Shown piece by piece: positions 1 through 9,400 of a stretch of DNA of 64,000 bases. Source of the DNA: Bacteroidota bacterium (lineage in GTDB: Bacteria > Bacteroidota > Bacteroidia > Chitinophagales > Chitinophagaceae); the NCBI GenBank assembly GCA_023386045.1, contig JAEWKK010000003.1, positions 1-64,000 of the forward strand. The letters are read 5' to 3'. The notes beneath the pieces were generated by a model. It had not been told where the DNA came from. It did not search any database and saw nothing but the letters and a program-made list of their open reading frames with translations. Within the stretch, counting starts at the first letter, position 1. Every line of letters starts with the position of its first letter. The translations under genes and the position numbers were made by a program.

Positions 1-59
1 GCTTCCTGTTGCTTTAAAATCGACACGATCTGTGTCTCCGTAAACCTTGTTTTTTTCAT
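1..59 (-). CDS. IS3-family transposase OrfA, N-terminal fragment (cut by window edge)
   Basis: The minus strand from 59 reads MKKTRFTETQIVSILKQQEA and runs open off the left edge. This is the characteristic start of the HTH_Tnp_1-type OrfA of IS3-family elements (KxRFTExQIVxILKQxExG). OrfA binds the IS ends and is normally joined to the OrfB integrase by a frameshift. Only about 19 codons are inside the window, so whether the transposase is intact cannot be judged. The ATG overlaps the ATG that would open a false + strand reading frame at 58. Confidence 0.75.
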   Translation of the reverse strand, partial: MKKTRFTETQIVSILKQQE

Positions 60-127
60 GATGACGTGTTTTAAAATTAAGCTTATCGCTCTAATTTTAA
101 ACCGTCCGATTTTTAGGGGCACTTACA
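1..127 (-). mobile_element. End of an IS3-family insertion sequence (partial)
   Basis: The minus strand here carries the first codons of an IS3-type OrfA transposase (1-59), preceded by a non-coding leader. The leader reaches back to a terminal sequence which, read outward on the minus strand, begins TGTAAGTGCCCCTAAAAATC, with the TG start typical of IS3-family inverted repeats. The element's boundary is therefore placed at 127, and the rest lies outside the window to the left. The neighbouring gene fragment on the + strand starts directly at the boundary. What is seen is the transposase start and the TG terminus; the exact IS name and the target duplication cannot be read from one end. Confidence 0.7.
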
Positions 128-575
128 GTCAAGTAGAAAAGGTGGTTGTATGGGCCGACTCGGTGCATCGTTTGTCAACTGAGATTGCGTTTTTAAAAGC
201 TCAATTTGACGCTTCGACTTTCAACAGTCTAAAGCTTAATACGATTTCTTTTCCTAAAGTAAATAGACCACTTACAAGTCTTCGGCCGGACAGCGTGACC
301 CTAAACGGAAAACTTCCCGCTGCTAAGACACTTTCTTTTCAGGATGGGTTTTTGGACTATAGCTACCATTTTCGCTCATCCATCGATACACCATTTCAAG
401 AAAAAGACCTGTCACAACATCTTATTACAGGACACCTAAACTTAACGATATCTGACAAAATACCTCTTACGATAACTTATTTTGAAAGACAAGGCAATTC
501 AAGATATTTCCGTGACTATCGAGACTCAGAGTTGAACTTAATAGTGGAGAATTTGCTCGCATTAAAGCCAAAAGA
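128..575 (+). pseudogene. 5' fragment of an IS-truncated, frameshifted exported or outer-membrane protein gene
   Basis: Reading frame 1 from 128 to about 520 encodes a plausible protein (SQVEKVVVWADSVHRL... up to ...GNSRYFRDYRD). It has no start of its own: the ATG at 58 and the next 23 codons are IS leader sequence. At about 519-530 the sensible reading switches to frame 0, giving RLRVELNSGEFARIKAKR and running without a stop into the large ORF at 576. The gene has therefore lost its 5' end (signal peptide and first codons) to the IS and also carries a frameshift. It would be the first gene of the Rhs operon. No family was recognised. Confidence 0.65.
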
Positions 576-2282
576 TTGTACGATTATATCCAAAAGGCAG
601 GTGAAAGCCTTAAGAACCCCATTATCAAGCCGAGTCTGGACCAATCCATTTTTCATTTGCAGGAACTAGATAACTGGTTTCGTAGAAGGGACATAGAAAA
701 TAAGCTATTGGAATCAAGGGTTGCTATCTTAGGTGGCGGCGCCATCGATACGACAACTCATTTTAAGGACACAGCATTAGGCTTAGCTAAGGCTTTCATT
801 GCTTTATATGATGGACTGAAGGATCGGCAACAAAAACTCGAGGCATATCGGGATTCCTTGCAGCAAGAATACCTGGCTCAAGAAAAAAGAATGGGTGCCT
901 TAAAAAAACTACTTCAATCAAACCTGTCGACTGAGGAAAAGCAAAAGGCTATCCAGCCGCTACTGGAAAAAGAAGGTGTTGAAAATGTAAAACTTAGAAA
1001 GCTTCTAGGAATTTACAGTTCTATTAAAACATTGGCGGTTGGTAAAGTGCTGCCAAGCTATAGTGATTTAACCTTAAAAAATGTAAACGTAACAGGCGTC
1101 AATTTCGAATATTACCGGAGTTTTTATTTTGCGTTTAGCGCAGGTGTCATCGATTATCGGGCTCGTGATTTTGTGTATAACAGGGCAAAACGGAAACCGC
1201 AGATGGTTTATCTAACGCGCTTTGGATACGGGAGCACTTCAGGTAGCCATGCCTATCTAACTGGATTCAAAGGGAAAAAACAACTTTTATCTACTAGTCA
1301 CAATGCTGCTTCCCTAGATATTTATGGACTCAGTTTTGAAAGCCAACTTGTTCTATTAAAATACCACAAGATTATCGCTGAACTGGCCCAATCTGCCTCT
1401 CCACCATTAGTCGGTATGAACAACGTTAATGAAAAGCCTTCCTTTCAATTAAATGATGAAAAGAATAAGGCATGGTCAATTAGATGGATTTCTACCATTC
1501 CAAAAACGAGGTCTCGTCTGGAAGGCTATTATAAATACAGAGGTATCAACTTTCAAAGTTTCTCATCTTACTACGCAAATGCAGCCATGCACAGCTGGCA
1601 AATAAAAGCAGATCAATTTTTTTGGAAAAGACAGTTGCGAATTAACCTGGCCATTTCGAAAAACAATTATGAAAATTCAGAGCTTCCCGTCAGGTATTCA
1701 GGGTCAACTGCCTTCAAATCTGTCAGTTTATATTTTAAAAGAAAAAAGTGGCCATCATTACAAGCAGGCTATATGCCTTCTTCTCAGCTTTCCGTGATCA
1801 ATGGCCAAGTGTTTGAAAATTTTTATCATATACTGAATGGTAGCATCAATCATTCATATAAACTTGGCCTCGCTCGTGCTTTTTCCATTTTTTCTTATAA
1901 CCGTTTTTATAATGATTCTAAGGATTCTGGCTTTGTGTATTATAACGCAAAGAATATTTACTTCTCTCAGCTTTTTCAGTTTGAATCTTATGGTGCCACT
2001 TTGAATATTAGCCGTTCGGACAGCCGAGATTATTTATTGACGATCCTTGATGCTGGGATTACCGCTCAATTAAAAAAACAGCATGCCTTAGGGCTTGGTG
2101 TTAAAATCAATCAGCTTAATAATGAATCCCTTAGGGTGGGAATTTATGGTCAGGGCAAATGGAGCTTAAAGAATATAGGGGAAGTGAACCTGTGGATTGA
2201 AAAAACTTATTTACCCGGATGGGGTGGTACGCTCACAAAAAATCAATTATATACGCTCGGTTTTACGAGGTTCTTCAAATAG
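576..2282 (+). CDS. 3' fragment of a probable outer-membrane beta-barrel protein of the Rhs operon
   Basis: The frame is open from the frameshift near 525; the first available start is the TTG at 576. Residues 1-150 are charged and helical. From about residue 170 the sequence alternates aromatic and polar residues in short strands (for example YYRSFYFAFSAGVIDYRA) and ends in GFTRFFK, with the terminal aromatic expected of an outer-membrane barrel. No named family was recognised. The gene ends 6 bp before the next one, so it belongs to the operon and is a candidate surface or secretion pore for the large proteins downstream. Because its start is lost, it is probably non-functional unless rescued from an IS promoter. 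Confidence 0.55.
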   Translation: MYDYIQKAGESLKNPIIKPSLDQSIFHLQELDNWFRRRDIENKLLESRVAILGGGAIDTTTHFKDTALGLAKAFIALYDGLKDRQQKLEAYRDSLQQEYLAQEKRMGALKKLLQSNLSTEEKQKAIQPLLEKEGVENVKLRKLLGIYSSIKTLAVGKVLPSYSDLTLKNVNVTGVNFEYYRSFYFAFSAGVIDYRARDFVYNRAKRKPQMVYLTRFGYGSTSGSHAYLTGFKGKKQLLSTSHNAASLDIYGLSFESQLVLLKYHKIIAELAQSASPPLVGMNNVNEKPSFQLNDEKNKAWSIRWISTIPKTRSRLEGYYKYRGINFQSFSSYYANAAMHSWQIKADQFFWKRQLRINLAISKNNYENSELPVRYSGSTAFKSVSLYFKRKKWPSLQAGYMPSSQLSVINGQVFENFYHILNGSINHSYKLGLARAFSIFSYNRFYNDSKDSGFVYYNAKNIYFSQLFQFESYGATLNISRSDSRDYLLTILDAGITAQLKKQHALGLGVKINQLNNESLRVGIYGQGKWSLKNIGEVNLWIEKTYLPGWGGTLTKNQLYTLGFTRFFK

Positions 2283-2288
2283 AATAAT

Positions 2289-3416
2289 ATGAAAAAACTG
2301 TTTTTCATTTTTACGCTATTAATAATGTTTGGCCGCGCAAGTGCGCAGTTAATAGCAATTCTTCAATCACCGCCTGCAGGACTCATCTATAAGCCGCAAT
2401 TATGGAATATAGTGCTCACCAACACCGGTAATCAGTCTATAGTGCTTCATATAGAAGTAACACTCCACGTGGCGGCTTCTTCCCAGCAGTTGCTAACTGG
2501 CGTTACGAAAATATTCAATCTGCCTCCCGGAACTACGCAGATCACTGCCACCCAACTGATGCCAATTCAGTATAACATAACTTCCTCCAATTTCAACTTG
2601 GATCCCAACCCTCTGGGTTTACTTCCATTGGGAGAATTTGAAGCTTGCTACCATTTTTTTAAGCACGCTGGTGATGCGATCGAGCAAATTGCAGAACAGT
2701 GTCAAGATATTAGCGTTAGTCCTTTGAGTCCTCCTCAACTGGTGTATCCATATGATGTAACCGCTATAGAAGAGTCAAATCCACAGCTTAGCTGGTTACC
2801 ACCTCTTCCTGTTCAACTTTTTACTTCTCTGTTATATGATTTAACACTAGTGGAAATAAATCCGAACCAGAGTGCAGCCGATGCACTGCAACAGAATATC
2901 CCACTGTACCAGGCAAATAATTTATCAACCAATGCGCTTTTATATCCACCCAGTGCACCCAGCCTCCAATATAATCATCACTATGCCTGGAGGGTCGCTG
3001 CTAAAAATAATAGCCTGGTTGTGGGGGTTAGTGAAGTGTGGCAATTTACGCGCAAGCAATTCGAAGGTTTGTCGCCAAGTATCTCCGTAACACTGCCATT
3101 TGTTCAATTAAAGAAGAGCCCAGAAGCAGCCTATGCCATCTATTCAGGTGAAGTGAAATTTTCTTACTTCAATGAAACGGTCGATTCGGTTTGGAAAGTA
3201 AAACTTGTGGACATGAGTTCAGCAGAGAGAACAGAATATCAACTTCCACTGGACACTTTAGTGCTGAAACGCGGGCAAAACCTGGTTAGGTATGGAGCTA
3301 CGGAAGACGCGTTTTTTAAGGACCGGCATATTTATCAGCTCGAGATTCAAAATTCAAGAAATGAATTATGGCGTTTGCGATTTGAGTACCGCAAACCCTC
3401 AGAACCCAATAACTAA
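2289..3416 (+). CDS. Exported FN3-like protein of the Rhs operon, unknown function
   Basis: This 375-aa protein starts with a clear signal peptide (MKKLFFIFTLLIMFGRASAQ, cleavage after AQ). Residues about 25-110 form a beta-rich region. Residues about 150-255 look like a fibronectin type III fold (PQLVYPYDVTAIEESNPQLSW ... HHYAWRVAAK ... VWQFT). The rest is a beta-rich tail. It lies 6 bp after the barrel gene and 22 bp before the giant protein, so it is co-transcribed. Its likely place is the periplasm or cell surface, as an accessory or assembly factor for the large exported proteins; this role is inferred from position only. Confidence 0.7.
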   Translation: MKKLFFIFTLLIMFGRASAQLIAILQSPPAGLIYKPQLWNIVLTNTGNQSIVLHIEVTLHVAASSQQLLTGVTKIFNLPPGTTQITATQLMPIQYNITSSNFNLDPNPLGLLPLGEFEACYHFFKHAGDAIEQIAEQCQDISVSPLSPPQLVYPYDVTAIEESNPQLSWLPPLPVQLFTSLLYDLTLVEINPNQSAADALQQNIPLYQANNLSTNALLYPPSAPSLQYNHHYAWRVAAKNNSLVVGVSEVWQFTRKQFEGLSPSISVTLPFVQLKKSPEAAYAIYSGEVKFSYFNETVDSVWKVKLVDMSSAERTEYQLPLDTLVLKRGQNLVRYGATEDAFFKDRHIYQLEIQNSRNELWRLRFEYRKPSEPNN

Positions 3417-3438
3417 CACAAAAGTTGAATTAACGTTT

Positions 3439-6400
3439 ATGATTCAGCAAATCGCAACAAGGCACCAAAAGAAGATAGCACTTTCTTTTTTCTTCCTTTT
3501 TTATTTGGAGATTGTTTTGCCAAATATCAAAAATGCACTGGCTGCACAAAGTCAGTGCTCTACCCTGCATTATAACTGGGGTAACTCGTCCGGCGAAGGA
3601 AAACCCGACCTTTTTAAATCGGCATCCAAAAATATACAGCAATTTCAAGTCGCCAATTTCACTGGAGAAGTCTTAGCACCAGACGATGCGCCAGTTACGG
3701 AGGGACCAGGCCAACCAGAAATGTCAAGCTTTCAGAGCGTTAATTCTAACGATATGGTTGATCTGTTTTCTGGTGATTTCTCTTACAACATTCCTCTTAT
3801 GGATGTAGGTGGATACCCGCTAAATATTCATTACAGTGGGGGCATTTCTATGGATCAGGAGGCCAGCTGGGTGGGATTAGGCTGGAATATCAACCCTGGT
3901 ACGATTTCCAGAAGCGTTCGAGGCATGCCAGATGACTTTAACGGGACAGATACCATTGAAAAAACGCAGAGCGTAAAAGTAAACCGCACAGCAGGAGTTA
4001 CGGTTGGTGCCGATTTTGAGGTGCTAGGTCTTCCTACAAAAGAAGATCTGGCTCAGGGTGATTCTAGCGAAGGCCCGGTAAAGGTAAGTGTGGGTGCAAG
4101 CCTTGGTGTATATCACAACACCTATAATGGGTGGGGAACAGAATTTGGCGTAAATGCCTCTATTAGCGCTGGTGTCAAAGGATTTGGAAGTCTAACAGGC
4201 AATTTGGGTTTAAATAGTAATACGCAATCTGGGGTGACGGTGAGTCCATCTTTATCTGTCAATTTGAATAAGGAAGATAAAGTGGGCAGAGGCGATATCT
4301 CACTTGGGTTAAGTACAGGGTATAATACAAGATCCGGAATTTCAGCCATGCAATTGAATACCAGTTTCAGAATGTATAAAAAATACCAGGACGAAAAACA
4401 AAAGGAAAAATACTTACCAGGATCTATATCTCACCCTGTTGCAGTCATTTCTTTTGCAAAACCTTCTTACACCCCTTCCATTGGCATGCCTTATACCAGC
4501 ACAAGCTACACCTTTAGAGGTAAATTGGGCACCACCTCCTGGGGACTTCACCCATCTGCCTTTGTAGAAGGCTATGTGTCTAAGCAGGAGATTAAGCCAG
4601 AAGATAAGGTACAACGAAAGCCGGCTGTAGGGTACTTATATTATTTAAGTTCGAATGATAACGTTAATACCCTTTTGGATTATAACCAGGACCGGGATGC
4701 GGCGTATGTTCCCAGCAAGACCCCGAATATTGCCATACCTCAATTTACTTATGATGCTTATTCTATTAGTGGAGAAGGTACGGGAGGTATGTTCCGACCT
4801 TACAGGGGAGATCTGGGGTTTGTCCGTGACAATTATATGAAAACAAAAAGTGGAAGTGATAAGCTCTCTGTAGACTTAGGATTTGGATACATTTTTCATG
4901 GTGGTGTTGACTTTGCCTTCACTAACTCGTACTCAGAAAATAATCCATGGCTAGCCGATAATGAGATGGCAAAATTCCTAAAGTTTAGGGATGTTGATAC
5001 TACTTATGAGCCGGTATATTTTCGAAACCCAGGTGAAAAAACTGTAAATTCTGATGCTTACTACAATGCGATAGGAGATGATGAACTGATTCGCGTACGA
5101 CTTTCTGGAAAAAGAGAAAGTGTTAAGGCTGGTAGCTCATTTATGAAGTTCAGAAATGGTCAATATACGGGTGAAATAAACGTCAATACTCCGATAGTCA
5201 AATCAAAACGTGATAAAAGGACCCAGGTAATTAGTTACCTAAATGCGCAAGAAGCTTCCATTTTTGGATTAGATCGTGAGATTAAATCATTTAAGGAAAA
5301 TTCTATTCCCGGCCTTAGTTGCGAGGACACCACTAGCGTCATTCCAAGAGTTGATGGGACGGTCCGCAAAAAGCATCATCTATCACAGATCAACGTCTTA
5401 AATGGAGATGGCAGAAGATATGTTTATGGGCTTCCTGCCTACAACTTCGAACAGCGAGATGTAAGCTTTTCTGTGGACCGAGAAACAAATAATGCCAATC
5501 TTGATAAAGGAGTTGCAGAATACACTGCAGGCTCTGATAACAGCACTGTGAATAACAAAGGGAAAGAAGGTTATTTTTCTAAAGAGATTGTACCTGCCCA
5601 TGCGCATTCTTTTCTTTTGACTGCAATTTTATCTCCAGATTACGCAGACCTAAAAAATGATGGCGTCACTGAAGATGATATGGGTGATGCCGTAAAGTTT
5701 AATTATTCCAGGGTGTATGGCGAGGAAGGCAATCGTTTTAAATGGCGAACACCGCATGACGCCAGTAAAGCCAATTACAATGAAGGTTTGAAAAGTTATA
5801 GTCGGGATGACAAGGGCACCTACATCTATGGAGAAAAGGAAATGTGGTACCTCAATTCCGTTGAATCAAAAACCATGGTTGCGGTATTTACACTAGCAAA
5901 TGACCGGGAAGACGTTTTTTCTGTTCTCGGTGAAAACGGGGGGCTTGATGTAAGCCGCAAAGCCAGAAGGTTAAAAGAGATCAATTTATATGTAAAAGCA
6001 GATCTGGTAAAAAAAGGAATTAAGGCAAGACCGGTAAAAACGGTCCACTTTGAGTATGATTATAGTCTCTGCAAAGGGGTGGCAGGGGTTAGTACTAAAG
6101 GTAAGTTGACTCTAAAGTCCATTTGGTTTAGCTATAATGGAAACAATAAAGGACAACTCAATCCATATTCGTTCAATTATCATTCCTTTAATCCAGATTA
6201 CAATCCAAAATTTTACGATCGTTGGGGCAATTACAAAGACCCGGCCACAAACCCCAAAGCGGGTATGCCAAATGCGGATTATCCGTATGCAGAGCAAGAC
6301 AGCGCAAGAGCAGCCCAATACGCTTCTGCATGGATGCTCAACGAAATCAAATTACCCTCAGGTGGAAAAATCAAGGTGACATATGAAGGTGATGATTATG

Positions 6401-9400
6401 GATATGTTCAGAACAAGCGTGCCACTCAGCTTTTTAAAATTGTTGGAGTGGCTGAATCCGGGCTCTCCTTTGCGGGGAATAAACTTTATGAAGCACCATC
6501 CTCTCAAGGAACAAACAATGACAAATACTTTGTGATCGTTAAATCATCTGTTGCACTACAAAGTAAAACTGACCTGTACGAACGATTTTTAAAAGGCAAT
6601 GACTGGATATATTTTAAGCTAGCAGTAAAAGTTCCAACAGACACTTGGGGTGGCGGGATCGAGTATGTGCCAGTATATGCTCAAGTAGCAGATTACGGCC
6701 TGGTGTCACCCAACAAATTCTGGCTCAAGCTTAAGGCAGTTGAAGGACAGAGTCCTTTATCACGGGCTGCGCTTGAATTTTTACGCTTGAACCTACCATC
6801 AAAAGCCTATCCTAAATCGGAGCCAGGAGATGACATGAATGTGTGGGACATTATAAATATGATGGGTACTTCGATCAAGGATTTAGTGACGGCCACAAAA
6901 AGTTATAATACTAAGGTGCGGACGGCTGGTTATTGTAGGGAGATCGACACTTCTCAGACTTTCGTTCGGTTGAACAATCCAACGTTAAAAAAATATGGAG
7001 GGGGTTATCGTGTAAAACGAGTTGAGGTGTATGATAACTGGAAAAACATGACTGGACAAAAAGAGTCTGTTTATGGTCAGGAATATCAATATAATAAGGT
7101 CGAAAGAATTAATGGCAAAGAAATGCTAACGACAAGTGGAGTGGCATCCTATGAACCAATGATCGGTGCAGAAGAAAATCCTTTTAGAACACCCATTCCT
7201 TATGCAGAACAAATTGCCCCTGGAGCTCCAGTAAATCATCTTTATTCTGAGCAGCCATTTGGTGAAGCAAATTTCCCGTCGGCGTCAGTAGGGTATAGCA
7301 GAGTCAGAGTGCGCACTATTAATGCAAAAGCGAAATCCGCTAATGGTTGGCAGGAAACAGAATTTTTTACAACTAAAGAGTTTCCAACTCTTGTAGAAAA
7401 TACCATTATTGATGAGGATGCGAAAGAAATGTATAAACCAAAGCTTGCCAATTTCCTGCGTATCAATGCTAAAAACTGGGTTACCCTAAGCCAAGGCTTC
7501 AAAATAGAGCTTAATGATATGAACGGAAAGGTGAGAAGCCAGTCGAGCTACGCGGAAACAGACTCTTTAAAACCCATCAGCTTTGTCAGGAACTATTACA
7601 AAGTAGATAATGACACCGCGTACCAGCAACACCTCAATAATCAAGTTTGGACGGTCGACTCTGTGAACGGTAAAGTCAATTTAAATGGGACGGTAGGAAA
7701 AGACATTGAAGTCATGGTGGAATTAAGGGAGCAAAATTCCCATACGATTTCAGGCGATTATGGAGTTAATATCGATTATGCACAGGCGGGTCCTTTCCCC
7801 TGGATATTACCTACTAATATTCCATTCCCTCAAAAGGAGCATGTTCGCTACCGTTCCGTAGCAGTCGTTAAGATTATCCAGCGATATGGAATTCTGGATA
7901 GTGTGGTCGCCATGGATAAAGGCAGCATTGTGACCACGAAAAACCTATTATATGATGGGGAGACAGGTGAAGTTGTATTGTCTAGAACCAACAATGAATT
8001 CAAAGATCCTATTTACAATTTTAGCTACCCGGCTCACTGGGCTTATAGCGGTATGGGGATGGCCTACCAGAATATAGATGCCGTTTTCAAGAACTTAAAA
8101 CTCATTGAGGGTAAGTTGTATTACGGCGGGCAAAGTACCATTCCTTATCCAGTACAGAGATTTTTTGAAAGTGGCGATGAAGTGCTATTGATGGCCACCA
8201 TCCGGTCACGTCAATCGGGGGCGAATTGCTTGCAATTTGCAATTGATCCGATAGATCAACCTAAACCAAAAGTGGTCCCTATGAGGGCGTGGGTGATGGA
8301 TGCCTCAAAAGGAAAAGAAGGTGATACCGGTTTGTATTTTATTGATGGAGAAGGAAATCCGCTGACTTTGGAGGTAAATTATTTGAGGATTATTCGCTCA
8401 GGTTATCGTAACCTACTCGATGCCAGCGTTGGAAGCATAGTTTCTATGGGCAATCCGGTTCAAAACCAGGGGGGGAGCTATAGTCTTGTGTTTGACGAAA
8501 ATACAATGGTTATCAATACTTCAGCAGTCACATATAAAGATATTTGGAAGACCGAAAAATTCACCTATCCCAGAGACACCATCTTTAAAGTCTACCACAA
8601 TTATAGCAAAGTGTTATCTCCGGTGGAGGTAGTGAATAAGAAATATAATACCAGGCACTCTGAATCTTCAACAACGCTTAATGCCAAAAACGTCATTGCC
8701 GCATATGATTATGAAAAGAACAATTCAAATTGTCATAAAGCGATATTTACCAAATCACTCCTGAATTTTGATTTCAGTGAGATCCCTTCTGACGCCATTG
8801 TTTTGTCTGCTACCATGAGCTTCAAGGGCAGGAAGCCTAAAGACATGGGCCCTAAACAACAATTATGTGGTAACTATAGTTATCCCTGGCAAAATGCAGC
8901 AGATTATCATATGGGGGTTTCTAAATCCTTTTTAAGGAGGGTTACTAATAGTTGGAACGCGAGCACCCCATACGAAGGAGTTGTTTCTACCAACACTAAT
9001 CAAGTTGAATTCGGGTCGTCTATTTACAGCAATGTTTCTTGTGCTGCGCTCATCCAAGATGTAATTGATAATCAGAATTACGGTCTTTCGTTAGAGCTCG
9101 ATAATTACAGTCACAATGGAGCTAAAATAAACTTCTTAAGTTTTTGCGCTATTAATGAAACCAATATTAATTGTACGGGGAGTGGCGGAAGCGGCGCGAT
9201 GGACTGTGATTGTACAGCGCCTGTACTGGTTATTAATTATAAATCTCTCGATGACAGCATCGCCAACCGATGCCGAGTACTGGGTGAAGATTCCGTTATC
9301 AATCCTTATCGCATAGGGTTGCTGGGTAATTGGCGCGTCGACCGTGCGTATACATTTTATTCGGACAGGAAGGAATCTGACGCAAGTATTAGTGGAAGTA

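Noticed and set aside
3292..3438. Longer N-terminus for the giant SpvB/TcB-like protein
   Set aside because: These codons overlap the previous gene and carry no signal peptide; the ATG at 3439 opens a good signal sequence.
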